Source: Pseudomonas moorei
GTDB taxonomy: Bacteria > Pseudomonadota > Gammaproteobacteria > Pseudomonadales > Pseudomonadaceae
Length of the DNA stretch: 64,000 bases
Direction of reading: 5' to 3'
NCBI RefSeq assembly: GCF_008801475.1
Contig: NZ_VZPP01000012.1
Coordinates: forward strand, 161,571-225,570
Made by a program: the position numbers and the translations under genes
Notes under the pieces: model-generated
What the model saw: only the letters and a program-made list of their open reading frames with translations
Databases searched by the model: none
Told to the model about the DNA's origin: nothing
Shown here: one piece after another, positions 1 to 8,421 of the stretch
Numbering within the stretch: the first letter of the stretch is position 1
Layout of the letters: every line of letters starts with the position of its first letter

Positions 1-651
1 GATGGCGGGTTGACCCTCGACGAAACCCTGTTGAACGTTCAGGCGATTGTCGCGGCCAGTGATTTGCCAGTCGCAGTCGATCTGGAAAACGGCTTTGCCG
101 ACAATCCGGCCGAATGCGCGACGAGTATTTTGCGGGCGGCGCAAGTGGGGGCGGTCGGTGGCTCGATCGAAGACGCCACCGGGCGTGAAGAGGGCCCGAT
201 CTACTGCTTCGAACATGCCGTGGCACGCATCGAAGCCGCCGTTGCCGCCGCCCGTAGCTTGCCGTTTCCGTTCACGCTGACCGCGCGGGCCGAGAACTTT
301 CTGCACGGCAATCCCGACCTGGCCGATACCATTCGCCGCTTGCAGGCGTTTGCCGAGGCCGGTGCCGACGTCCTGTATGCGCCGGGCCTGCGCAGCGCCG
401 AAGACGTATTGGCGGTGGTCCGCGCCGTGGCGCCGAAACCGGTCAACGTATTGATGTCCGGCGGCCTGAAGTTATCGGTCGAGCAGTTGAGTGAGATGGG
501 CGTTAAACGGATCAGTGTCGGTTCGGCGCTGGCATTGGCAGCCTATGGCGAGTTCTTCCGGGCCGCCCAGGAGATCCGCGATTCGGGGACGTTCGGCTTC
601 ACGTCGCGCTCCATGCCGTTCCAGCAGGCCAATTCATTGTTCAAGGACTGA
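1..651 (+). CDS. PEP mutase / isocitrate lyase family protein, 3' part
   Basis: The reading frame is open from the first base, so the gene starts upstream of the window and the N-terminus is missing. The visible 216 or so residues carry the family's TIM-barrel signatures: VDLENGF (metal-binding acid region), the SIED strand and TARAENF. The family cleaves or forms C-C or P-C bonds next to a carboxylate with Mg2+, but members differ widely in substrate (2-methylisocitrate, oxaloacetate, phosphonopyruvate). The active-site loop that would decide this lies outside the window, so only the family is called. It ends 22 bp before the convergent gene at 674. Confidence 0.85.
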   Translation, partial: DGGLTLDETLLNVQAIVAASDLPVAVDLENGFADNPAECATSILRAAQVGAVGGSIEDATGREEGPIYCFEHAVARIEAAVAAARSLPFPFTLTARAENFLHGNPDLADTIRRLQAFAEAGADVLYAPGLRSAEDVLAVVRAVAPKPVNVLMSGGLKLSVEQLSEMGVKRISVGSALALAAYGEFFRAAQEIRDSGTFGFTSRSMPFQQANSLFKD

Positions 652-673
652 ACAGCGCAGGTGTCGCTGAGGG

Positions 674-1294
674 TCAGGCGGCCAGACGCAGGTTTTGCAG
701 GATGATCGGCCGTGCCCAGCCGTTATCGAAGTCGAGTTGCTTCTGTTGCTCGATCAGTTCTTCGGGGGAGAAGGGCGGGAAAGGCTTGTCCAGCAGGTCG
801 AGATCAAACTCGGCGATCGGCAGGTGCAGGGGACGCGGTTGCGGCGCGGGACCGGCAGCTGGCACAGGTTGACCGGCGGTCAACACGATCGGACGAACCC
901 AGCCACTTTCGAAGTCCTGCTGTTTCTGCTGGGCGGCGATTTCTTCCGGCGGGAACGGTGGGAACGGCTTGTCGGCCAGGTCCATTTCAAACTCGGCGAT
1001 CGGCAGGAACAGCGGCTCGGGCGGGCGTACCACGTTGTCTTTCACGTCGCACTCGCGCTGGGAAACGATGTGCGCCAGCAGGTCGCTGCCAACGGTGGGC
1101 TCAACCGGGCTTTCGAGATCGACCGGTGGAAAGTTGAGAGATTGCGGCAGCACATCACCCGACTGATCGGACAGCGCACGGGCAAAGAAATCCTGCCAGA
1201 TGTGACTGACACCGCTCAGTGCCTGGGTATTTCGCAGGTTGTAATTGCCGTAGGGCGAGATAAAACCTGTGATTGTGGGTTGAATGTCTGACAT
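674..1294 (-). CDS. Unknown protein with a duplicated 46-residue motif
   Basis: I do not recognise a function. The 206-residue product has no signal peptide or membrane segment. Its C-terminal half is a clear internal duplication: residues 93-138 and 154-199 align without gaps. The shared pattern begins PL-LPIAEF, continues with DL-DKPFPPF and PEE, then QQKQ-DF, and ends GW-RPI-L. A proline/alanine linker (about 139-153) separates the units. The N-terminal 90 residues are unrelated to the repeat and include SPYGNYNLRNTQ. The gene is convergent with the PEP mutase-like gene and divergent from rsmJ, with an inverted repeat in the shared upstream region. ATG start assumed. Confidence 0.75.
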   Translation of the reverse strand: MSDIQPTITGFISPYGNYNLRNTQALSGVSHIWQDFFARALSDQSGDVLPQSLNFPPVDLESPVEPTVGSDLLAHIVSQRECDVKDNVVRPPEPLFLPIAEFEMDLADKPFPPFPPEEIAAQQKQQDFESGWVRPIVLTAGQPVPAAGPAPQPRPLHLPIAEFDLDLLDKPFPPFSPEELIEQQKQLDFDNGWARPIILQNLRLAA

Positions 1295-1342
1295 TTCTCT
1301 CGGTCGACGCTCAGCTCTGGCAAAATGCTCGATAGTTTTGTT

Positions 1343-1361
1343 ATCGGCAGTTTTTGCCGAT
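1343..1361. promoter_or_regulatory. Inverted repeat in the divergent promoter region
   Basis: ATCGGCA and TGCCGAT (7 bp each arm, 5-base T-rich loop) lie between the divergent starts at 1294 and 1388, followed on the plus strand by an AT-rich run. It could be an operator for either gene or an attenuator-like hairpin in the rsmJ leader. Seen directly; function is inference. Confidence 0.35.
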
Positions 1362-1387
1362 CATTAATTTTTTGAGCGTGTTTTCCG

Positions 1388-2170
1388 ATGATTGATCAAC
1401 CCGCGGCCTGCCGCATTCATGTCGAGGCCCTGGACGCGGCGTTCGAGCCGCAAGCCGAGCAGTGGGCCGAGCGCCTGGGCCTGCCATTGCAGGTGGCCGA
1501 CGGCGAGTTTGTCTTGCAGGTGGGCGAGCAGGGTTTGCAGCTGCAACAACTGGGACCGGATGCGCCGGGGCCGGTGCGAGTTGATTTCGTCGAGGGTGGC
1601 GCGGCTCACCGTCGGTTATACGGGGGTGGCAGCGGGCAGATGATCGCCAAGGCCGTTGGCATCGCTCAGGGCGTGCGTCCACGTGTACTGGATGCCACGG
1701 CAGGGCTGGGCAAGGATGCATTCGTGCTGGCCAGCCTGGGTTGCGAGATGAGCCTGATCGAGCGTCAGCCGCTGATCGGCGCCTTGCTCGAAGATGGTCT
1801 GGCCCGCGGCGCGGAAGATTTCGACGTGGCGCCGATCGTGGCGCGCATGCGTTTGCTCAAGGGCAACTCCATCGATGTGATGCGCAACTGGGAAGGCGAG
1901 CCACCGCAGGTGATCTACCTCGACCCGATGTTCCCGCACCGTGAGAAAACCGCATTGGTGAAAAAGGAAATGCGCCTGTTCCGGCCGCTGGTGGGCGATG
2001 ACCCGGACGCGCCGGCACTGCTTGAAGCGGCGTTGGCGCTGGCCAGCCATCGGGTGGTGGTCAAGCGACCGCGCAAGGCGCCGTGCATTGAAGGGCCCAA
2101 GCCCAGTCATGCGCTGGATGGCAAATCCAGTCGGTATGACATCTATCCGAAGAAGGCGCTCAAGCCTTAA
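1388..2170 (+). CDS. rsmJ: 16S rRNA (guanine1516-N2)-methyltransferase RsmJ
   Basis: Methylates N2 of G1516 in the 30S subunit using SAM. The 260-residue protein shows the class I methyltransferase glycine-rich loop as LDATAGLGKDAF (about 99-110) and the RsmJ-specific catalytic segment YLDPMFPHR (about 178-186). A basic tail segment VVVKRPRKAP follows. Length matches the family (about 250). The start ATG has only a weak ribosome site. From memory the PAO1 orthologue (PA3680) also lies next to the MexL-MexJK locus, as here. Confidence 0.93.
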   Translation: MIDQPAACRIHVEALDAAFEPQAEQWAERLGLPLQVADGEFVLQVGEQGLQLQQLGPDAPGPVRVDFVEGGAAHRRLYGGGSGQMIAKAVGIAQGVRPRVLDATAGLGKDAFVLASLGCEMSLIERQPLIGALLEDGLARGAEDFDVAPIVARMRLLKGNSIDVMRNWEGEPPQVIYLDPMFPHREKTALVKKEMRLFRPLVGDDPDAPALLEAALALASHRVVVKRPRKAPCIEGPKPSHALDGKSSRYDIYPKKALKP

Positions 2171-2183
2171 TACTGGGTTGCCC

Positions 2184-2251
2184 CCATCGCGAGCAGGCTC
2201 GCTCCCACAGGTTCTCCTCTGACCCTGTGGGAGCGAGCCTGCTCGCGATGG
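2184..2251. repeat. REP palindrome inverted pair
   Basis: Two 28-bp copies of the fluorescent-Pseudomonas REP element (core GGGAGCGAGC, ending CTCGCGATGG) face each other with a 12-bp spacer: 2184-2211 and 2224-2251. The two copies are exact reverse complements. It sits between the 3' ends of rsmJ and the TetR gene, where it may also act as a bidirectional terminator. Confidence 0.9.
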
Positions 2252-2276
2252 CGTCTACCAGAACACTACAAATCTC

Positions 2277-2921
2277 TCACACGGGATCAGGCCGATAAGC
2301 CCGCATAAACAACCCCACCACTTCCCGCACATGGCTCTCCGCCGCCTCGCCCACCGGCGGTTCACCGCAGCCATATAGCAAACGAAAATTCCCCGCCCCC
2401 TTGAGCAGGCAGAAGAAGTGCTCGGCCGCATTGTGCGGTTTGTCGATGCTCAACACGCCACTGTCGTCTATTCGGGTCAACAGACGCTCCATGCCCTGCA
2501 ACATGCGCTGTGGCCCGGCCTCGAAGAAAATCTGCGAGAGCTTCGGGTCCTGACTGCCCAGGGTCATCATCAACCGGTGCAGGTTCACCGACTCGTCGCT
2601 GTTGATCAGCTGATGAAACCCGCGCGCGATATTCAGCAGCACCGTTTCCACCGCCACGCCTTGCGGCAGTTCGAAGAACAGCGGCGGCAATTGCTCCTCG
2701 CACTTGGCCATCACGGCGGCGGAGAACAGCGTCTCCTTGTCGTTGAAGTGGCTATAGACCGTCAGCTTCGACACACCGGCCTCGGCTGCGACGGCGTCCA
2801 TGCTGGTGCTGGCGTAACCCTTGCTCAAAAACAGCGTTTTCGCCGCATCGAGGATCGCCTGGCGCTTGGCCAGATCCTTGGGGCGGCCTGGGCCGCTGGG
2901 TGCTGAAAGATTGTTCGGCAT
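2277..2921 (-). CDS. mexL: TetR-family repressor, MexL-type
   Basis: 214 residues with an N-terminal TetR helix-turn-helix at about 41-63 (SMDAVAAEAGVSKLTVYSHF) and a C-terminal ligand domain. It is transcribed divergently from the adaptor/RND pair, the arrangement of mexL-mexJK in P. aeruginosa, where MexL represses the efflux operon and itself. The intergenic region holds two palindromic sites of the same motif (ACTGG-CCAGT type). Assignment to MexL rests on length, arrangement and the rsmJ neighbour; the inducer cannot be read from sequence. Confidence 0.85.
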   Translation of the reverse strand: MPNNLSAPSGPGRPKDLAKRQAILDAAKTLFLSKGYASTSMDAVAAEAGVSKLTVYSHFNDKETLFSAAVMAKCEEQLPPLFFELPQGVAVETVLLNIARGFHQLINSDESVNLHRLMMTLGSQDPKLSQIFFEAGPQRMLQGMERLLTRIDDSGVLSIDKPHNAAEHFFCLLKGAGNFRLLYGCGEPPVGEAAESHVREVVGLFMRAYRPDPV

Positions 2922-2934
2922 ATTCGCTTTTATT

Positions 2935-2949
2935 ACTGGACTGGTCAGT
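2935..2949. promoter_or_regulatory. Putative TetR operator, site 1
   Basis: ACTGGACTGGTCAGT, an imperfect palindrome sharing the ACTGG/CCAGT half-sites of the perfect site 15 bp further on. It lies 14 bp upstream of the repressor start, so binding would give autorepression. Inferred from symmetry and position. Confidence 0.5.
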
Positions 2950-2963
2950 TTGCTATTAATAAC

Positions 2964-2977
2964 ATACTGGCCAGTAT
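2964..2977. promoter_or_regulatory. Putative TetR operator, site 2 (perfect palindrome)
   Basis: ATACTGGCCAGTAT reads identically on both strands and lies midway between the divergent starts at 2921 and 3015. It is the best candidate for the repressor binding site that controls the efflux genes. Motif seen directly; binding inferred. Confidence 0.6.
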
Positions 2978-3014
2978 AAATATTCCAAGCACTATTAGCG
3001 AAAGGTCCTTCACC

Positions 3015-4115
3015 ATGTTCCGCTATGCCTTGCCCCTCGCGTTGCCAGTCAGTCTGGCGTTTTTATTGTCTGCGTGCGGTCACGAAGAGGCGCCCCAAAT
3101 CAGCATTCGTCCGGCCATGGTGGTTCAGCCAGAGCCTTCGGCGCAGGCGATGGAAAGCTATCCCGGTGAAGTTCGTGCCCGCTATGAGCCCGACCTGGCG
3201 TTCCGGATTGGCGGTAAAGTCAGCCGACGACTGGTCGAAGAGGGGCAGCGGGTCAAGGCCGATCAACCGCTGGCAGAGCTCGATCCCCAGGACGTTCGCC
3301 TGCAACTGGAGGCCACCCGTGCCCAAGTCGCCGCCGCCGAAGCCAACCTCAACCTGGTACGTTCCGAACGCGATCGTTACAAGACCCTGATGGACCGTCA
3401 GCTGGTCAGTCGTTCGCAGTACGACAACGCCGAAAACCTCTATCGATCCGGTGAGGCACGCCTCAAGCAGATCAAAGCCGAGTTCAACGTCTCGACCAAC
3501 CAGGCCAGCTATGCCGTGCTGCGTGCGCCGCAGGACGGGGTGGTGGCCAAGCGTGCCGTAGAAGTCGGGCAGGTAGTGGCGGCCGGGCAAACCGTGTTTA
3601 CCCTGGCCACCGATGGCGAGCGTGAAGTGTTGATCAGCCTGCCGGAACAGAGCTTCGGCCGCTTCAAGGTCGGGCAGCCAGTTTCGGTGGAGCTGTGGAC
3701 GCAACCCGATCAACGCTTCGCCGGGCATATCCGCGAACTGTCGCCGGCCGCCGATCCAAAATCCCGCACCTTTGCCGCTCGCATCGCCTTCACCGGCGGC
3801 AAGGTCCCTGCCGAGCTGGGCCAGAGCGCCCGAGTGTTTGTGCAGACCGCTGAGGTGATCCCGCTGTCCGTGCCGCTTTCGGCGTTGACCGCGGAAAATG
3901 GCGTGACCTACGTCTGGGTGGTCAGCGCCAACAATACGTTGAAGAAGACCCCTGTGCGGGTCGGTGCCTTCGGTGAGAAGACCGTCCCGGTGCTCGAAGG
4001 TCTCAATGCCAGCGACTGGGTCGTGGCCGCTGGCGTCCATGTGCTTCTCGACGGGCAGCATGTGCGCCCGGTGGATCGCTCCAACCGCGTGGTCAATCTG
4101 GCGGACAAGGAGTAA
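3015..4115 (+). CDS. mexJ: RND efflux periplasmic adaptor (membrane fusion protein), MexJ-type
   Basis: The 366-residue protein begins with a lipoprotein signal ending LLSAC (lipidated Cys21). It then has the barrel-sandwich/coiled-coil order of HlyD-type adaptors: the lipoyl half-motif DLAFRIGGKV-RRLVEEGQRV, a helical hairpin rich in Q/E/R at about 95-150, and the second lipoyl half LRAPQDGVVAKR-VEVGQVV. It should bridge the RND pump to an outer-membrane channel. No channel gene is present; MexJK is known to use OprM or OpmH encoded elsewhere. It is followed 6 bp later by the pump gene, which has an AAGGAG ribosome site overlapping this gene's end. Confidence 0.9.
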   Translation: MFRYALPLALPVSLAFLLSACGHEEAPQISIRPAMVVQPEPSAQAMESYPGEVRARYEPDLAFRIGGKVSRRLVEEGQRVKADQPLAELDPQDVRLQLEATRAQVAAAEANLNLVRSERDRYKTLMDRQLVSRSQYDNAENLYRSGEARLKQIKAEFNVSTNQASYAVLRAPQDGVVAKRAVEVGQVVAAGQTVFTLATDGEREVLISLPEQSFGRFKVGQPVSVELWTQPDQRFAGHIRELSPAADPKSRTFAARIAFTGGKVPAELGQSARVFVQTAEVIPLSVPLSALTAENGVTYVWVVSANNTLKKTPVRVGAFGEKTVPVLEGLNASDWVVAAGVHVLLDGQHVRPVDRSNRVVNLADKE

Positions 4116-4121
4116 TCCCCG

Positions 4122-7100
4122 ATGGGCTTCAATCTTTCCGAATGGGCGCTGCGTAACCGCCAGATCGTACTGTTCCTGATGCTGTTGCTGGCAATCGTTG
4201 GTGCACTGTCCTACACCAAGCTCGGTCAAAGCGAAGACCCGCCGTTTACCTTCAAGGCCATGGTGATCCGCACCAACTGGCCGGGGGCGACGGCGCAGGA
4301 AGTCTCGCGTCAGGTGACCGAGCGCATCGAAAAGAAACTGATGGAAACCGGCGAGTACGAGCGCATCGTGTCGTTCTCCCGTCCGGGTGAATCCCAGGTG
4401 ACGTTCATCGCGCGCGACTCCATGCACTCGGTGGAAATCCCGGACCTCTGGTATCAGGTACGCAAGAAGGTCAGCGACATCCGCCATACCCTGCCACCGG
4501 GCATCCAGGGGCCATTTTTCAACGATGAGTTCGGTACTACCTTCGGCAATATCTACGCCTTGACCGGCGAAGGATTCGACTACGCCGTGCTCAAGGACTA
4601 CGCCGACCGCATTCAAATCCAGCTGCAGCGGGTCAAGGATGTGGGCAAGGTTGACCTGCTCGGGTTGCAGGATGAAAAAATCTGGATCGAGCTTTCCAAC
4701 GTCAAGCTTGCCACCCTTGGCTTGCCGTTGGCGGCGGTGCAACAGGCGCTTGAAGAACAGAACGCGGTGTCCACCGCCGGCTTCTTTGAAACCAGCAGCG
4801 AGCGATTGCAGCTACGGGTATCGGGGAATTTTCAGACAGTCGATGAGATAAAGAACTTTCCGATACGGGTCGGGGATCGCACCTTCCGCATCTCCGATGT
4901 GGCTGACGTACGCCGCGGTTTCAACGATCCTCCCGCACCGCGCATGCGCTTCATGGCTGAAGATGCGATTGGTCTGGCCGTGGCCATGAAAGATGGTGGC
5001 GACATCCTGGTGCTGGGCAAAGCCCTGGAAGTCGAGTTCGCCCGCATCCAGAAAAACCTTCCGGCCGGCATGCAGTTGCGCAAGGTGTCGGACCAGCCCG
5101 CCGCGGTGAAAACCGGCGTCGGTGAGTTCGTTCAGGTGCTGGTGGAAGCCTTGGTGATTGTGCTGCTGGTGAGTTTTTTCTCTCTCGGCGTGCGCACGGG
5201 CATGGTGGTCGCCCTGGCGATTCCGCTGGTGTTGGCAATGACCTTCGCCTGCATGTATTACCTGGGGATCGGCCTGCACAAGATTTCCCTCGGCGCGCTG
5301 GTGCTGGCGTTGGGTTTGCTGGTGGACGACGCGATCATCGCCGTGGAAATGATGGCGATCAAAATGGAGCAAGGCTTCGATCGCATAAAAGCCGCCAGCT
5401 ACGCCTGGACCAGCACCGCCTTCCCCATGCTGACCGGCACGCTGATCACCGCCGCCGGCTTCCTGCCGATTGCCACCGCGCAATCGGGTACGGGCGAATA
5501 CACCCGCTCGATCTTCCAGGTGGTGACGATCGCGCTGCTCGCCTCCTGGGTGGCCGCTGTGGTTTTCGTACCGTATCTGGGGGAAAAACTCCTGCCGGAC
5601 CTGGCGAAAATTCACGCAGCCAAACACGGCACGGGCCAGCCCGACCCTTATGGAACGCCGTTCTATCAGCGCGTCAGACGTCTGGTGGAGTGGTGTGTGC
5701 GCTGGCGTAAAACCGTTATCGCCTTGACCGTGGTGTTGTTCATTGCCTCCATCGTGCTGTTCCGCTTTGTGCCGCAGCAGTTCTTTCCGGCCTCCGGGCG
5801 ACTGGAGTTGATGGTCGACCTGAAACTGGCCGAAGGCGCTTCCCTGAGCAATACCACCGAGGAGGTCAAACGCCTCGAAGCGCTGCTTAAGGACAAAGCC
5901 GGAATCGATAACTACGTGGCTTACGTCGGCACCGGCTCGCCGCGTTTTTACCTGCCACTGGACCAGCAACTTCCCGCAGCGAGCTTCGCCCAGTTTGTCG
6001 TCCTGGCCAAGACCATCGAGGAGCGTGAAGCGCTGCGCACCTGGCTGATCGACACCCTCAATGAACAATTCCCGGCCCTGCGCTCGCGGGTTACGCGCCT
6101 GGAAAACGGCCCGCCAGTTGGTTATCCGGTGCAGTTCCGCGTGACCGGTGAACACATTGAGGAAGTCCGCGCACTGGCTCGCAAAGTCGCGGCCAAGGTT
6201 CGCGAAAATCCGCACGTGGTCAATGTCCACCTGGACTGGGAAGAACCGAGCAAAGTCGTGTATCTGAACGTCGATCAGGACCGCGCTCGTGCATTGGGCG
6301 TGAGCACGGCGAACCTGTCGAAGTTCCTGCAAAGTTCACTGACCGGCTCCAGTGTCAGCCAGTACCGCGAAGACAACGAGTTGATCGAGATCCTGCTGCG
6401 CGGCACCTTGCATGAACGCAGCGAACTGTCGTTGCTGCCAAGCCTGGCGGTGCCGACCGATAACGGTCGTAGCGTGGCCCTGTCGCAGATCGCAACACTG
6501 GAATACGGCTTTGAGGAAGGCGTGATCTGGCACCGTAACCGTTTGCCCAACGTGACGGTTCGCGCCGACATTTATGGCAAGGAGCAACCGGCGACCCTGG
6601 TGCAGCAGATCTTGCCGACCCTCGATCCGATTCGCGCGGAACTGCCTGACGGCTATTTGCTGGATGTCGGCGGTACGGTGGAGGACTCGGCACGCGGGCA
6701 GAACTCGGTCAAGGCTGGCGTACCGCTGTTCATCGTGGTCGTGCTGACGTTGCTGATGCTGCAACTGCGCAGTTTTTCTCGCACGGCGATGGTGTTTCTG
6801 ACAGCGCCCTTGGGGCTGATCGGGGTGACCCTGTTCCTGATGGTGTTCCGGCAGCCGTTCGGGTTTGTCGCGATGCTCGGGACGATCGCATTGTCAGGGA
6901 TGATCATGCGTAACTCGGTGATTCTGGTGGATCAGATCGAGCAGGACATCGCGGCCGGGCTCAAGCCATGGCAGGCGATTATCGAGGCGACGGTGCGGCG
7001 GTTCCGACCGATTGTGCTGACCGCACTGGCGGCGGTGCTGGCGATGATTCCGCTGTCACGCAGCGTGTTTTTCGGGCCAATGGCGGTGGCGATCATGGGC

Positions 7101-7187
7101 GGGTTGATCGTGGCGACGGCGCTGACTTTGCTGTTTTTGCCAGCGTTGTATGCGGCTTGGTTCCGGGTCAGGAAAGAGTCGGTCTGA
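4122..7187 (+). CDS. mexK: RND efflux transporter permease, MexK-type
   Basis: Inner-membrane proton/drug antiporter of 1021 residues, full length for the HAE-RND family. It has a single N-terminal membrane helix, a large periplasmic loop, helices 2-6 and a repeat of this plan in the second half. The proton-relay acids are present as Asp402-Asp403 in GLLVDDAI of helix 4. Together with the adaptor upstream it forms a two-gene operon. Triclosan and macrolides are known MexJK substrates; specificity here is not readable. The mexL/J/K assignment is by synteny and size rather than alignment. Confidence 0.9.
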   Translation: MGFNLSEWALRNRQIVLFLMLLLAIVGALSYTKLGQSEDPPFTFKAMVIRTNWPGATAQEVSRQVTERIEKKLMETGEYERIVSFSRPGESQVTFIARDSMHSVEIPDLWYQVRKKVSDIRHTLPPGIQGPFFNDEFGTTFGNIYALTGEGFDYAVLKDYADRIQIQLQRVKDVGKVDLLGLQDEKIWIELSNVKLATLGLPLAAVQQALEEQNAVSTAGFFETSSERLQLRVSGNFQTVDEIKNFPIRVGDRTFRISDVADVRRGFNDPPAPRMRFMAEDAIGLAVAMKDGGDILVLGKALEVEFARIQKNLPAGMQLRKVSDQPAAVKTGVGEFVQVLVEALVIVLLVSFFSLGVRTGMVVALAIPLVLAMTFACMYYLGIGLHKISLGALVLALGLLVDDAIIAVEMMAIKMEQGFDRIKAASYAWTSTAFPMLTGTLITAAGFLPIATAQSGTGEYTRSIFQVVTIALLASWVAAVVFVPYLGEKLLPDLAKIHAAKHGTGQPDPYGTPFYQRVRRLVEWCVRWRKTVIALTVVLFIASIVLFRFVPQQFFPASGRLELMVDLKLAEGASLSNTTEEVKRLEALLKDKAGIDNYVAYVGTGSPRFYLPLDQQLPAASFAQFVVLAKTIEEREALRTWLIDTLNEQFPALRSRVTRLENGPPVGYPVQFRVTGEHIEEVRALARKVAAKVRENPHVVNVHLDWEEPSKVVYLNVDQDRARALGVSTANLSKFLQSSLTGSSVSQYREDNELIEILLRGTLHERSELSLLPSLAVPTDNGRSVALSQIATLEYGFEEGVIWHRNRLPNVTVRADIYGKEQPATLVQQILPTLDPIRAELPDGYLLDVGGTVEDSARGQNSVKAGVPLFIVVVLTLLMLQLRSFSRTAMVFLTAPLGLIGVTLFLMVFRQPFGFVAMLGTIALSGMIMRNSVILVDQIEQDIAAGLKPWQAIIEATVRRFRPIVLTALAAVLAMIPLSRSVFFGPMAVAIMGGLIVATALTLLFLPALYAAWFRVRKESV

Positions 7188-7704
7188 TCTTTGGGCGTGG
7201 CGGCCTTCGGGCCGACCAGGCTTTGGGGTGGTTGGGTACATATCCGTTGCTGTGGTGATGGCGGCTGGCGGTTTCGCCCTTACGGCGAGGCACTTTTTTC
7301 AAACGCCGGAGTGCCGGCCCAGCAAAAAGTACCCAAAAAGGCTCGCCCCGAGCGTCCGGCCCCTCGCTGGGGCTCGGCGTTCCTTCGCTGCGGTATTCAT
7401 CCAGGGACACTGCCCTCCGGTCTGCTTCGCGACGACCTACATGCAGCGTGTTCGACTGCGTCGAACGGCGCTGCGCGCCATTCCCCGGATGAACACCTCC
7501 ACTCAGCCTCCCGAAGGGGCGGGTAGATCAAGAGCTGCAGGCGAGCTAACGCTCGCTGATGAGTGGTGATGAGCGGGTGGGTGTACGCCGACTTGCTTTT
7601 CTGTGGGCGCTGGCTTGTCGGGGCGCCGCATCGCAGCGATGGCGGCCTGACAGCCGACCAATTTCCCTCGGATGTTCCTGCTCCCACAGGATTTGTGTTT
7701 CGGC
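7188..7704. repeat. Gene-free region of dispersed intergenic repeats
   Basis: This 517-bp stretch between two convergent transcription units contains no convincing gene. About 7285-7520 matches, from memory, a sequence repeated between genes in many Pseudomonas genomes. Read on the minus strand it encodes the recurring string ARGEPFWVLFAGPALRR, which is often annotated as small hypothetical proteins. About 7600-7690 resembles a second common intergenic element (CTTGTCGGGGCGCCGCATCG). Neither has a good ribosome site or codon bias. Confidence 0.5.
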
Positions 7705-8394
7705 TTAGAGCGTACCAAACACCTTCTTCGCCAGGCTGGTCGCGGCAGCTGCGGGGTTCTGGCGGATGGTTTCTTCCTGTTTGCCGATCATCTCGAACAG
7801 GCCGTTCAGTGCCTGTTCGGTGACGTAGCTTTCGATGTTGGCGTTCTTGGTGTCGATCACGCCCATGGTCGCGGCCTGGCCGGCGAATGAGTTGTACTGT
7901 TGGGCCAGACCGACATGGTCGGTGGCTTGCTTGACGATAGGCAGGAACTTGGCGCGGATCTGTTCGCGACTGGTTTTGTTCAGGTACTGGGTGGCCGAGT
8001 CGTTGCCGCCACTGAGAATGCCCTTGGCGTCTTCCACGGTCATTTTCTTCACCGCATCCACGAGGATCGGCTGAGCCTGGACCACGGCGGTTTCCGCCGC
8101 TTTGTTCATGCTGACTTCCAGTTGATCAACCTGATCGCCCATGCCGAACTGTTTCATTTTGCTGGCAACCTTGCCCAGTTTGCCCGGCAGTTCGATTTTT
8201 ACCTCCGGATTGTTGCTGAAACCACCCGGCGTACCGAGTTGTTTCACGGCCAGTTGTGCGCCTTGAGTCAGTGCATCCCTGAGGCCGCCGGTGGCGTCTT
8301 TTTGCGACAGGTCGCTGAGGGACAGTGCCATGGCGTTGGCGCAGATCATCAAGCCAGCGCACAGGCCAGCAAAGCGGAGGGTGGGGCGGAGCAT
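7705..8394 (-). CDS. DUF4197 family exported protein
   Basis: 229 residues with an N-terminal hydrophobic signal (LRFAGLCAGLMICANAMA) followed by an alpha-helical domain. It matches DUF4197 by composition and segments such as GLRDALTQGAQLAVKQLG near the N-terminus and ALNGLFEMIGKQEETIRQNP near the end. Function is unknown; it is probably periplasmic or membrane-attached. ATG at 8394 is chosen over an upstream TTG because AAGGA lies just before it. The gene follows the YbaY-type lipoprotein gene by 27 bp on the same strand, so they are likely cotranscribed. Confidence 0.85.
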   Translation of the reverse strand: MLRPTLRFAGLCAGLMICANAMALSLSDLSQKDATGGLRDALTQGAQLAVKQLGTPGGFSNNPEVKIELPGKLGKVASKMKQFGMGDQVDQLEVSMNKAAETAVVQAQPILVDAVKKMTVEDAKGILSGGNDSATQYLNKTSREQIRAKFLPIVKQATDHVGLAQQYNSFAGQAATMGVIDTKNANIESYVTEQALNGLFEMIGKQEETIRQNPAAAATSLAKKVFGTL

Positions 8395-8421
8395 GGCAGC
8401 TTCCTTGTTCAAAAATGAGAG

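Noticed and set aside
3063..4742. Long minus-strand open frame (559 codons) across the mexJ/mexK-type genes
   Set aside because: It is antisense to two well-supported genes with recognisable domains. High-GC codon bias opens long frames on the opposite strand, and the product (rich in His, Gln, Arg) has no recognisable motif.
7168..7410. Small minus-strand protein containing ARGEPFWVLFAG
   Set aside because: The string recurs in intergenic repeats of many pseudomonads; the frame overlaps the 3' end of the efflux gene and lacks a ribosome site. Treated as a repeat, not a gene.
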